Assembly (NCBI GenBank): GCA_900696645.1
Contig: CAADGV010000021.1
Coordinates: 1-64,000 of the forward strand
From: an uncultured Chlorobiota bacterium
GTDB taxonomy: Bacteria > Bacteroidota > Ignavibacteria > UBA10030 > UBA6906
DNA length: 64,000 nt
Reading direction: 5' to 3'
Of this stretch, positions 34,959 to 43,732 are shown piece by piece (the stretch's first letter is position 1; each line of letters opens with the position of its first letter). The notes beneath the pieces are model-generated. The model was given only the letters and a program-made list of their open reading frames with translations, ran no database searches and was not told the origin of the DNA. Made by a program: the position numbers and the translations under genes.

Positions 34959-36161
34959 ATGAAACGATTAAGCGTTGTTCTTCTTCTTTCTATTATGATC
35001 AATGTCTCGCACGCGCAGCTTGCGATCCGCGGTGAAACCGTCTATACAATGGCAGGCAAGCCGCTCAGGAATGCCGTTATACTTGTCAAAGGCGGGAAGA
35101 TTGAGCAAGTTCTCGAAGGCGCAATGGTCAAGCTTCCCGAAGGCTACAAGGTGATGGAAGCGAAGGTTGTAACGCCGGGACTTGTTGATGCGCATACGGT
35201 TGTGGGATTGACGGGCATTTTCAATCAGAAGCACGATCAGATGCAACTCGAAACGTCGGAACCTGTTCAGCCGGAGCTGCGTGCGATTGATGCGTACAAT
35301 CCGCAGGAACAATTGATCGAGTTTGTGCGGAACCTCGGCGTGACCACAATGCATACGGGACACGCACCGGGCGCGCTCGCCAGCGGAACGACAATTGTGG
35401 TGAAGACTGTCGGCAACACGATTGAGAATGCACTGATGGATTCCGGTATGGTGGCGTTCACCTTTGGCGAGAGTGTTAGCAGCAATTTCAAATCGCCCGG
35501 TACAAGCGCCAAGCAGGTGGCGATGATGCGAAACGAATTTCTGAAAGCGCAGGATTATCTCAAGCGCTCAAGCTCCAGAGATCCGGAGAAGCGTCCAGCA
35601 CCGGATTTAAGAATGGAGATGCTGTCGAGAGTTCTCCTCAAGAAGACGAAGGTTCTCTTTACCGCGCACAAAGCCACGGATATCATGGCGGCGTTACGGT
35701 TACAGAAGGAATTCGGCTTTGCGATGGTGCTTGATGGCGCCGCCGAAGCATATCTTGTGGTTGATGAGATCAAGAAGTCGGGCGTTTCCGTGATTCTCCA
35801 TCCCACAATGATGCGCGCCTGGGGAGACACGCGCAACGTGTCGTTTGAGACGGCTGCAAAGTTGAAGGAAGCGGGTATTACCTTCGCTCTGCAAAGCGGA
35901 TTTGAAGGCTACGTCCCCAAGACGCGCATCGTGCTGTACGAGGCGGCTATTGCCGCGGCAAACGGGCTTTCGTTTGTCGATGCGCTTGCATCCATCACCA
36001 TCAACGCGGCGAAGATAATAGGCGTTGACAACCGTGTGGGCTCGATCGAGAAGGGAAAGGATGCCGACCTTGTTCTGTTCGACGGTGATCCGTTTGAGTA
36101 CACCACGCATGTCTGCGGCGTGGTTGTAAACGGTACTGTCGTGAGTGAAACCTGCAAGTAA
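34959..36161 (+). CDS. amidohydrolase paralogue lacking metal ligands
   Basis: A 400-residue homologue of the preceding enzyme with signal peptide MKRLSVVLLLSIMINVSHA. ATG at 34959; the frame also extends upstream into the neighbour. The overall fold is kept (PGLVDAHTVVGLTG, FTAHKATDIMAALRLQKEFG, GSIEKGKDADLVLFDGDPFEY), but the ligands are replaced. H-x-H becomes H-T-V, the HH of LHHVSEAW becomes LDGAAEAY, and the catalytic HTDD becomes LQSGFEG. Hydrolysis by the usual mechanism is unlikely. Tight coupling with the intact enzyme suggests a heteromeric partner or regulatory subunit (inference). Confidence 0.82.
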   Translation: MKRLSVVLLLSIMINVSHAQLAIRGETVYTMAGKPLRNAVILVKGGKIEQVLEGAMVKLPEGYKVMEAKVVTPGLVDAHTVVGLTGIFNQKHDQMQLETSEPVQPELRAIDAYNPQEQLIEFVRNLGVTTMHTGHAPGALASGTTIVVKTVGNTIENALMDSGMVAFTFGESVSSNFKSPGTSAKQVAMMRNEFLKAQDYLKRSSSRDPEKRPAPDLRMEMLSRVLLKKTKVLFTAHKATDIMAALRLQKEFGFAMVLDGAAEAYLVVDEIKKSGVSVILHPTMMRAWGDTRNVSFETAAKLKEAGITFALQSGFEGYVPKTRIVLYEAAIAAANGLSFVDALASITINAAKIIGVDNRVGSIEKGKDADLVLFDGDPFEYTTHVCGVVVNGTVVSETCK

Positions 36162-36185
36162 CCAGCTACCACAAGAAAAAAGAGA

Positions 36186-36802
36186 ATGGGCAAGAAAGAT
36201 CCTCGTGTTGACATGTACTTTGCAAAGTCTGCCGGCTTTGCGAAGCCGGTTTTAGAACACATCCGCGCGCTCGTTCATAAAGCATGTCCCGACGTGCAAG
36301 AGACGATGAAGTGGAGTTTTCCTCACTTTGATTACAAGGGGACAATGTGCAGCATGGCCGGATTCAAGCAACACTGTTCATTCAGTTTCTGGAAGGCGTC
36401 GCTGATGAAGGACCCCGACAAGATACTCACCACCACCGGCGGCGAAGCGATGGGGCACTTCGGAAAGATCACACGCTTGAAGGATCTTCCCTCGAGCAAA
36501 ATCATGATCAAATACATCAAAGAAGCGGCAAAGCTCAATGTTGCGGGTGTTAAAGTCGTCAGGACAAAGGCCACACTGAAAAAACAGCCCAAACTCCACC
36601 CGATTTTCTTGCCGCTCTGAAGAAGAACAAAGCTGCGCTGGTGAGGTTTGAGCGTCTTCCGCCTTCACACAAAAGAGAATACGTTGAGCGGATCGTCGAA
36701 GCAAAACGGCCGGAAACACGGGCGAAGCGTATCACTACAGCGATCGAGTGGATTGCAAAGGGCAAGAGCCGCAACTGGAAGTACGAGAAGAAAAGGACTT
36801 GA
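36186..36802 (+). pseudogene. YdeI/DUF1801-type protein, frameshifted
   Basis: The first 130 or so codons (MGKKDPRVDMYFAKSAGFAKPVLEHIRALVHKACPDVQE ... MKWSFPHFDYKGTMC) match the DUF1801/YdeI family. The frame ends early at 36620. The expected C-terminal part (DFLAALKKNKAALVRFERLPPSHKREYVERI ... WIAKGKSRNWKYEKKRT) is present in the next frame and stops at 36802. The join falls at the run of six A near 36577-36582, where one base appears to be missing. The combined length of about 205 residues equals the family norm. Either a recent frameshift or a homopolymer sequencing error. Confidence 0.75.
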
Positions 36803-36847
36803 AGAAGAAACTTGCAGATAAAACCGAGTTGGCCCTGTTTGAGGTAA

Positions 36848-38002
36848 TCACACTCTCCCCGGCACGTGCATACCGGCGGCGCGGCAGAGTGTTTCGAGAA
36901 TGATTTCGGCATTATGCCTGAGACTGAACTCACGCTCCGCCTTTTTGCGGGCGTTGGCTCCGAACTTGCGACGCATCGCCGGGTTGCGAATCAGACGCAG
37001 CATCCGTTCAGCAAGCGCATCCTGATCCTCTCCCGGAATGAGGTAACCGGTATTTCCCTCCTCGATCATCTCATCGATACTGCCAAGTTCCGTCGCAACA
37101 ACGGGCAACTTCATCGCCATCGCTTCCATGATAGCAAGAGGGAAGAAATCGGCTCTCGTGGGAAGGACGAAGATGTCGGCCTGTTTGTACAGGTGCACAA
37201 GTTGCGGACTGTTGGGAAGAACGTTGGTATGCACAATCACGTTGGGCGGCATGTTTTCAACGACGCTGTTCGTGACAAGATGAAAGTCGCATCCTGCGAA
37301 CGGCTCCAACCGCGCAAGATTACACAGTAAATCGCCCCCTTTGCGCAAAAACTGGTTTCCGACAAACAAGATTCGTGTTCGCGTGGAGGTCGATACAGTA
37401 TCGTTCGTCCAGAGATCGAGGTCAACACCCGGCGCCAACACCCGAATCTTTGCCTCGTCAACACCATAATCTTCCATCAACGACTTCTTTACCCAGTTCG
37501 ACCAGGGGAGAAGGAACGTCGTATGTTGGTAGGTCTTTCGTGTCCGGCGGAATTTCAGTTCTTCGATGATGTTCATCCTGCCCGATGGGGGAACGCCGTA
37601 CCAGGCGTTGTGCTGCTCCATCAACCGCGGCGTCACATCCATCGCCATCACGCTCGACACGCGGCTGCGGAAGCCGTCGATGAACGACGCGGGAATGTGA
37701 TCGTTGAAATACGCTGCATCGAACCGCTTGCCGCTTTTCTCCTGCTGTATGATGCGCGACCGGGCGATCATTCCGCCGCGCAATGTCCAGTTCAGCGAAA
37801 TGGGTGGCACGCGGGCAAACAATTCCGGTGGCTCCGGCTCGATAGGAATCCACGTCGAGTCGACTTCGGAGTGTGCGGAAATAATCTTGCGGAGATTCTG
37901 TAACACCGTCGCCGTGCCGCCGAACCACATGCCGGTGAACAGGAGGCTCGGCTTTCGTCCTCTACTGTTGGCGGCGGCATTCTGTGCAGGAGTGTTCATC
38001 AT
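36848..38002 (-). CDS. glycosyltransferase family 4 protein (last gene of polysaccharide operon)
   Basis: A 384-residue GT-B glycosyltransferase. The donor-binding half shows RILFVGNQFLRKGGDLLCNLARL and DIFVLPTRADFFPLAIMEAMAMKLPVVATELGSIDEMI (the E-x7-E region of GT4 retaining enzymes). The acceptor half opens LLFTGMWFGGTATVLQNL. Start ATG 38002 lies one codon from the stop of the upstream gene. It probably transfers one sugar in assembly of the surface polysaccharide; donor unknown. Confidence 0.85.
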   Translation of the reverse strand: MMNTPAQNAAANSRGRKPSLLFTGMWFGGTATVLQNLRKIISAHSEVDSTWIPIEPEPPELFARVPPISLNWTLRGGMIARSRIIQQEKSGKRFDAAYFNDHIPASFIDGFRSRVSSVMAMDVTPRLMEQHNAWYGVPPSGRMNIIEELKFRRTRKTYQHTTFLLPWSNWVKKSLMEDYGVDEAKIRVLAPGVDLDLWTNDTVSTSTRTRILFVGNQFLRKGGDLLCNLARLEPFAGCDFHLVTNSVVENMPPNVIVHTNVLPNSPQLVHLYKQADIFVLPTRADFFPLAIMEAMAMKLPVVATELGSIDEMIEEGNTGYLIPGEDQDALAERMLRLIRNPAMRRKFGANARKKAEREFSLRHNAEIILETLCRAAGMHVPGRV

Positions 38003-38003
38003 G

Positions 38004-39167
38004 TTATGCAGATTTTATAGTGAGGACTTCGCTGAGTTCGCGGAGGCTTTCCGCATTCCAAAGTTCAACAAACTGGTATGCCGACTGCGCGAGTGACCGC
38101 GCAAACGTCGGATTTTGCGCGATTTTGACGACTGCATCGGCAAACTCGCGGGGAGACTCCCCGACCAGAAATGCCTTGCCCGCGCCCTCTTCCAATCCAC
38201 GAGAGCCGGCCGGCGACGCAACAACGGGTCTGCCGTAACCCAGCGCTTCGATGGTTTTGATGCAAAGACCCGTACTGAACTGAATCGGGTTGATGACAAC
38301 GTCGGCGTTCGTGTACAGCGGAACAAGATCATCAACAACGCCAAGTTTTATGCATTGCGGCGCTTCATCTATCATGTCGCAGATCTTCCCGGCTATGTGA
38401 AGCGTCGCATCGGGAAGTTGCTGCCTGACGAGCGGAAACACTTCCTTGATAAAGTGTTGAATGCCATGAATGTTCGTCCCCGCATCGGAGCCGATAAAGA
38501 GGAGTCTCGCTCCCGGCGGGTTGGGTTGGGGGAGCGAATGGAGCGGGGCAATGTGCCGGACGGTAATGACGCGTTTGTCCGTCAGCGTCGAGAAACACTC
38601 CTTCTCCTTGTCCTGAATGGCGATTGCGACATGGGCCCGGTTCAATGCTTTTGCCTCTTCCTTCGCGGTTGTGCAATACCAGCCGTACGATAGCCCTGCA
38701 TCCTTGTACAGCAGATGCCGCAACGTAAACACGTCGTGCGTATCGATAATTTTGAGGACGCCGTCGCCGAAGCATTCCAACGCCTTCGACCAGAAGATGT
38801 ATTCAACGATAACGACGTCGAATGATATTCTGCCGGCAAGTTCGTCGAGATAGACATCGAGAGTCTCATCGTAGCGGTAATCAACGGGGAGGATTTCCTT
38901 GAAGCCCCGATGGAAGAGAAACCGCAAGCGTCCGGCATACCGCTTCAGGCTACGCGGAGGGTACCGGTACGGCACGCAATGAAAGTTCTCTCCCCACCAC
39001 CCCGCCATTGCGTTTGCATCGGCTTTCCATGGCTCGGTGTTCACGCACAGGAAGTGCACGTCGTGTCCCATGTCGCGCAAGCTGGTCAGCAAGCGCTGAA
39101 TGCGTGTCCGGTTGCCCGCAATCTGCGGATGCGTCGGAATGGGTGATATGACGAGAATGCGTTTCAT
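38004..39167 (-). CDS. glycosyltransferase family 4 protein
   Basis: A 387-residue GT-B enzyme. The N-terminus MKRILVISPIPTHPQIAGNRTRIQRLLTSL and the C-terminal NADVVINPIQFSTGLCIKTIEALGYGRPVVASPAGSRGLEEG match a group of polysaccharide GT4 enzymes with a Lys-Thr-x-Glu donor site. Its ATG overlaps the stop of the upstream gene by 4 bp (ATGA), a sign of translational coupling. Confidence 0.83.
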   Translation of the reverse strand: MKRILVISPIPTHPQIAGNRTRIQRLLTSLRDMGHDVHFLCVNTEPWKADANAMAGWWGENFHCVPYRYPPRSLKRYAGRLRFLFHRGFKEILPVDYRYDETLDVYLDELAGRISFDVVIVEYIFWSKALECFGDGVLKIIDTHDVFTLRHLLYKDAGLSYGWYCTTAKEEAKALNRAHVAIAIQDKEKECFSTLTDKRVITVRHIAPLHSLPQPNPPGARLLFIGSDAGTNIHGIQHFIKEVFPLVRQQLPDATLHIAGKICDMIDEAPQCIKLGVVDDLVPLYTNADVVINPIQFSTGLCIKTIEALGYGRPVVASPAGSRGLEEGAGKAFLVGESPREFADAVVKIAQNPTFARSLAQSAYQFVELWNAESLRELSEVLTIKSA

Positions 39168-40327
39168 TTTCTGACTTTCAGACTTTCCAGCAAATCCAGA
39201 GTTTCGTCCACCATCTTCTCCTCTGAAAACTGCCGCGCCCGTTCGGCGGCCTGCACCGCATACTTTTCCATTTCGGCAGGATGTTCGAGCGCGCGGCAGA
39301 TTGCCTCTTCGAACTGCAGGCTATCTCCTGCGCGAAAGACGATCCCGTGAACCCCGTGTTCGACAATTTCCGTGATTCCGCTCGCATCGGAAGTGACAAC
39401 AGGCAGTCCGCATGCCATCGCTTCAAGCAACGAAAACGGGTGCCCCTCAAAGCGGGTCGGGAAGACGAACAGATCAGCGGCACGCATCAGCCGGGAAATA
39501 TCGTTGCGGTGACCCGTCAGCAATACCTTGTCACGAACACCTTCCGCTTGCAACGCTTGGATAAGGTTCTCGCGTTCCTCACCATCACCGGCCCAGACGA
39601 AGCATACGTCAGGGAACTTCCGTGCAATATTCTTGACAACCGGAACAAGAACATCATATCCCTTCTGTCGCGATAGGCGGCCTACCGTGAGAAGAAGTCG
39701 CGCTGAATCTTCAAGACCAAGTCCCGCACGAACTTCGGCGCGAAGCGCCAGCTTATCCTGACCCGCGCCTTGATCAGCAGCAGCGGGTCTTGTTCCGTTG
39801 TAAATACGGGAGATTTTCTCCTTCGGGAGATTGAAGGATTCACTGAGTAACATTCGATTGTTTTCAGAGACAGCAACACAATGCAAGAATCGGGAGAATG
39901 CCCACCGGTAACAACGACGCCGTAACCCTTCCACGTTGAGACGAATAGAGACAAGTTGGAAAGCCACCGCAGTCGGGATCCTGAACGTTCTGCACGCCAA
40001 CATGCTTCCCAATCCCCATTCCGGCCAAGGGAGAATGAGCTGTACAACATCCGGCCTCATCCGCATCAGCAGTATGAGTGTCCGAATGAAGTGTGCGCCA
40101 AGAATCCGTACAATCTGCAGCGTACGGACATACTTTTCTTCAATATCAAGCGGATGGTATCGTACACCTGAACGTGCGAAATCTTCTCTGAGCGAACGAG
40201 TCGCTTCGAGGAATGGAAACGCAGCGTGAACTTCCCATCCCTTCTTCGTTGCCGCCGCGGCAATAGTCAAGGCATATTCTTCATTACCGCCGCGTTGGGT
40301 AGAAGGAAGAATCTGCAGGAGTTTCAT
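39164..40327 (-). CDS. glycosyltransferase family 4 protein
   Basis: A 387-residue GT4 enzyme. MKLLQILPSTQRGGNEEYALTIAAAA is a typical acceptor-domain start with the G-G-x-E-x loop. The donor half has LLTVGRLSRQKGYDVLVPVVKNI, CFVWAGDGEERENLIQALQAEGV and DLFVFPTRFEGHPFSLLEAMACGLPVVTSDASGITEIV with the conserved E-G-H/F-x-x-x-x-E. ATG at 40327 is chosen; an earlier start at 40399 would overlap the deacetylase gene. Confidence 0.87.
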   Translation of the reverse strand: MKLLQILPSTQRGGNEEYALTIAAAATKKGWEVHAAFPFLEATRSLREDFARSGVRYHPLDIEEKYVRTLQIVRILGAHFIRTLILLMRMRPDVVQLILPWPEWGLGSMLACRTFRIPTAVAFQLVSIRLNVEGLRRRCYRWAFSRFLHCVAVSENNRMLLSESFNLPKEKISRIYNGTRPAAADQGAGQDKLALRAEVRAGLGLEDSARLLLTVGRLSRQKGYDVLVPVVKNIARKFPDVCFVWAGDGEERENLIQALQAEGVRDKVLLTGHRNDISRLMRAADLFVFPTRFEGHPFSLLEAMACGLPVVTSDASGITEIVEHGVHGIVFRAGDSLQFEEAICRALEHPAEMEKYAVQAAERARQFSEEKMVDETLDLLESLKVRK

Positions 40328-40383
40328 CCGGCGTTCCGTTGATCTGAAAACATCGCCTGTCGGGTGCCCATCAATGAAACCCT

Positions 40384-41412
40384 CTACGTTCTCAACCATT
40401 GAAGCAGTTGCCGTTCGAACACTCTTCCGTTCATATCAAAAACTCCAAAGCGGGGGAGTTGAAAAGGATCGCTACCTTGTTGAATCGTTGAGTTCTCTAC
40501 TGTGCACGCGGCAGTAAAACCCGCCTGTTTCACCAACGAAACCGTTGTCTCATTGTACCGCCCGAACGGGTACGAGAAGCTGGTAATGCTCGTGCCCAAC
40601 AACCTTTCGATGCATTGCTTGCTCTCTTCAATCTCCTGCCGCTGAATATCTTCCGTGTGATGTGAAAGCATAGCATGGCTGACTGTGTGGGGGCCAACCT
40701 CCACCAATCCGCCCTGCGCCAGTGTCACCACCTCTTCACGCAAGAGGGAACGGTGAGTCGGACGGAGGTGGGAGTCTCTTCCCGTCCACGATACAATCGC
40801 GTCAAGCATCTTGCGACGGGAAGCATCCGGAAAAGGCCTAAGCCACTCCCACACAGAGTAGTAGAAGCTCAACCGCGGGCTTTTGGGTGCGCGAGCGCAA
40901 TCATTTCGATATTCATCTTCGGTATACGATGACGCTGCACTGAGATCCCAATTGCGGCTGTTGTCGCCAACGGTCAGACTTAACCGCGGGGGCAACGTAC
41001 CGGGCCGGAGCAATGCCTGATCAAGTTCATCCCACCAATACTCCTTCTCGGAGCCAAGATAGCCTGTGGTCACAAAAACCGTGGCGGGAACGTCGTACCG
41101 TTCCAGCAAAGGCTTGGCAGTGTAGAGATTGTTGGCATATCCGTCGTCGAACGTAACTGCGACTGTACGCGGAGGCACGTTGCCTTCGCGAACGGCAGCG
41201 GCCAGTTTCTGCAAACTCATTGGACGGGCATGCTTTCTCAAAACGTCAAGCTGCGCCGCAAAATTCTCCGGGCTCACGCACAAATACCAGGGGTCGACAT
41301 CCATTTCCGCAATGCGGTGGTACATGAGGATGATCCCTTTGTGTTGAACGGAGGTGATAATCCTGTTCAGCACTTCCCTTCCTTTATTAACATATCTCTG
41401 CAACATAGTCAT
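40384..41412 (-). CDS. polysaccharide deacetylase (NodB homology) family protein
   Basis: A 342-residue carbohydrate esterase family 4 type protein. Motif 1 VAVTFDDGYANNLYTAKPLL (catalytic and metal Asp) and motif 2 VGPHTVSHAMLSHHT (S/T-H-x-x-x-H) are intact, and FSYPFGRYNETTVSLVKQAGF is motif 3. LMYHRIAEMDVDPWYLCVSPENFAAQLDVL is the usual N-terminus of polysaccharide-cluster members. It lacks a signal peptide, so it may act on a lipid-linked sugar or in the cytosol. The start overlaps the GT2 stop by 4 bp. Confidence 0.85.
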   Translation of the reverse strand: MTMLQRYVNKGREVLNRIITSVQHKGIILMYHRIAEMDVDPWYLCVSPENFAAQLDVLRKHARPMSLQKLAAAVREGNVPPRTVAVTFDDGYANNLYTAKPLLERYDVPATVFVTTGYLGSEKEYWWDELDQALLRPGTLPPRLSLTVGDNSRNWDLSAASSYTEDEYRNDCARAPKSPRLSFYYSVWEWLRPFPDASRRKMLDAIVSWTGRDSHLRPTHRSLLREEVVTLAQGGLVEVGPHTVSHAMLSHHTEDIQRQEIEESKQCIERLLGTSITSFSYPFGRYNETTVSLVKQAGFTAACTVENSTIQQGSDPFQLPRFGVFDMNGRVFERQLLQWLRT

Positions 41413-42347
41413 TGCTTCGCCCCGATGAGCGAGCCGATAGCGTTCTTCCCTCGCCTCAGAGCCAGCACGATGCGCGAAGCTGTCGGATGGCGTGCATGCC
41501 AGAGCATCTTGAACTGCTGCTGCATCAAGAGGAAAATTTCATCGTTCTGAATGCCGTGCGTGATCATGTACGATTTCAGCCATTGCAAAAATTTTAAGCG
41601 GGTAACCGCCCATCCTTGAACACCGACCGCGGAACACATCGAAGCAGGGTGCTGCCGATACCGGTACCAGCTTGCGCTTGAAATGTATCCGGGATACCGC
41701 AGGCACAGTTTTGCGTGAAAAACCTGGTCTTCGTACATGCCGCTGAAGGCATCTTCATATCCGCCGACCGCATTCACAATATCGCGCCGGACCATGACAT
41801 CGGCAGTGAGAGCGGCATATTCGTCCTTCAGCCACATGAGCAGGATCGCAGGGGGCGTAAGCACGGTATCAAACGGTACGGTGAAGTTCTGGTACGTGTT
41901 CCGGTCGAGATCTTCCTTGTCTCCCGTCCAGCTGTGCCAGCGTTCTGTCCGCCCGCATGCGAACACGGCATCCGTGTGGGTTTCGAGAACGCGGGTTTGT
42001 TCTTCAAGCTTGTTCGCGTTCAACACATCGTCCGCGTCCAGAAATGCGATGTACTTACCACGGGCATTCTGAATGGCAAGATTCCGGGAAGCACTCATGC
42101 CGCGGTTGACGTGGTTCTGATGCTCGAAGTAAACGATCTTGTCCGGACAACGGTCGACAAACGATCGTGCAATGTGCGTGCTTTCGTCGGTCGAGCCGTC
42201 ATCGACCAGCAGTAGTTCCCAGTCGGTACATGTTTGATTCAGAACGCTGGTGATTGCTTCCTCGATGAACTTTCCGGCATTCAGAAAGATCATGATGACG
42301 GAAACCAGCGGTCCGCTCCCCTTCGTGTTTGAGTTGCCGGAACTCAT
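41409..42347 (-). CDS. glycosyltransferase family 2 protein
   Basis: A 312-residue GT-A enzyme. VSVIMIFLNAGKFIEEAITSVLNQTCTDWELLLVDDGSTDES is the nucleotide-binding start, GKYIAFLDADDVL carries the D-x-D metal site, and GMYEDQVFHAKLCL the catalytic ED region. It transfers a sugar from an NDP-sugar, inverting. Overlaps the deacetylase gene by 4 bp and follows the next gene by 6 bp. Confidence 0.88.
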   Translation of the reverse strand: MSSGNSNTKGSGPLVSVIMIFLNAGKFIEEAITSVLNQTCTDWELLLVDDGSTDESTHIARSFVDRCPDKIVYFEHQNHVNRGMSASRNLAIQNARGKYIAFLDADDVLNANKLEEQTRVLETHTDAVFACGRTERWHSWTGDKEDLDRNTYQNFTVPFDTVLTPPAILLMWLKDEYAALTADVMVRRDIVNAVGGYEDAFSGMYEDQVFHAKLCLRYPGYISSASWYRYRQHPASMCSAVGVQGWAVTRLKFLQWLKSYMITHGIQNDEIFLLMQQQFKMLWHARHPTASRIVLALRRGKNAIGSLIGAKQ

Positions 42348-42353
42348 CTCCCC

Positions 42354-43682
42354 CTACATTTTGAAATTGGGATTAAATCCGGCATCCAGTATGCCTTTCA
42401 ATTTCTGCTCGAACGCTTCGAAGGAGTATATTCCTTCGATGTACTTCCGTGCTTCGGCGCCGCGTTCCTCCAGACGCTTTCTGTTGGAGAGCATATCCTC
42501 CAATGCCGACTGAAACTGTCCAAGCGTTGTCTCGTCCATTCCGTCTCCGAGATTGTCGCCCGTGTACGTTCCGAACTTGCTGACCAGATTATCGGGATCG
42601 ACGCTGCTGAGGATCGGCGTATGACACGACAGCGCTTCGAGGAAAGAACAGGGGAGCCCTTCGTGTATGCTCGTATTAACGAGGACCCAGGATTTAGTGA
42701 GAACCCGCTCCTTTTGTTCTCCCTGCACGAGTCCGAGGAACTTGAGATTTTCCACCGACCGGTATTTCTCGATAATAGGATTTATGATTTCCGGGTAGCT
42801 TGAGTTCCCGCAGACGAGAAATTCCACATGCTTGAATCTCTTCGCCAGCTCGAAGTAGATCCAGGGTCGCTTCACAGGATCAAGCCGGCCAAGCAAAGTA
42901 ACTGTCGGGCGATCTGCCTTCTTGAGTCTCTCCAGCGGCAGATAATGAATCGGATTGGGCAAAAAATGAGGATTGAACTCCCGCGGACCGTAAAGTCGTT
43001 GCCCCCGTGGCGTAAGGAAATGCGCGTTGGTGACAAACATAATCGGTCGGCCGGTGGCTTGACTATCCTTGTACACCTTGGCAAAGAATTGCCGCTCTTC
43101 TCTAGCATAGCCCAAGAGCTCGTCAATCGACGTCATATTATTTGCCGGAAGCTCCGTTTCAACTGTGGCAATCTTCTCCAATTCCGTTTCGCCCTTGGGA
43201 TCGCGGAGCCAAATCAGCAGCGGCGCTTTCGGCATTGCGTCGAGCGAGAATTCATAGCCGGGGTAAAGGTCGATGCTCAACAGGAAATCAAACTGTTTGT
43301 TTGCATCCCAGGAGTATTTGACATGATTCCTCGCATAGTGACTATGCAAATCGGGGATGGTGTACACGAGACTGTCGCCAACGGGAAACTTCCAACCCGG
43401 TAACCCGGAAAGCGTTCTGTTGAACAAGGCTGCAGAGCGGAAGGCTTTATTCTGCCTGTCGCCGTAATATTGTGTGATGACTTTCGCCGTCATGCCGAAT
43501 CCGCCGATGTCGCAAAGTTTGTCCTTGAGAAAACTCTCTGCAAAAAATTCTTCCGAAAGAAAGCCGAAGACCTTCTTCTTCTTGAAAAGACGTTTTACAG
43601 CAAATAAAGCCCAGAATACTGCCGGCAGAATCCGCAAGACGAGTTTCCCGGCAACCCGGTTTTTTATCTCAGATATATTCAT
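42354..43682 (-). CDS. glycosyltransferase (GT4-like)
   Basis: A 442-residue GT-B fold protein. An amphipathic or hydrophobic N-terminus (LVLRILPAVFWALFAVKRLFKKKKVFG) may attach it to the membrane. GGFGMTAKVITQYY is the acceptor-side loop. TVTLLGRLDPVKRPWIYFELAKRF and VNTSIHEGLPCSFLEALSCHTPILSSVDPDNLV are the donor half with E-G-x-P-x-x-x-x-E. ATG 43682; 50 bp after the upstream gene. Confidence 0.83.
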   Translation of the reverse strand: MNISEIKNRVAGKLVLRILPAVFWALFAVKRLFKKKKVFGFLSEEFFAESFLKDKLCDIGGFGMTAKVITQYYGDRQNKAFRSAALFNRTLSGLPGWKFPVGDSLVYTIPDLHSHYARNHVKYSWDANKQFDFLLSIDLYPGYEFSLDAMPKAPLLIWLRDPKGETELEKIATVETELPANNMTSIDELLGYAREERQFFAKVYKDSQATGRPIMFVTNAHFLTPRGQRLYGPREFNPHFLPNPIHYLPLERLKKADRPTVTLLGRLDPVKRPWIYFELAKRFKHVEFLVCGNSSYPEIINPIIEKYRSVENLKFLGLVQGEQKERVLTKSWVLVNTSIHEGLPCSFLEALSCHTPILSSVDPDNLVSKFGTYTGDNLGDGMDETTLGQFQSALEDMLSNRKRLEERGAEARKYIEGIYSFEAFEQKLKGILDAGFNPNFKM

Positions 43683-43732
43683 TCATGTTCCCCTGTGTAC
43701 ATTACGTTGGCCGGTCTGTTTTCAGTTGTTGT

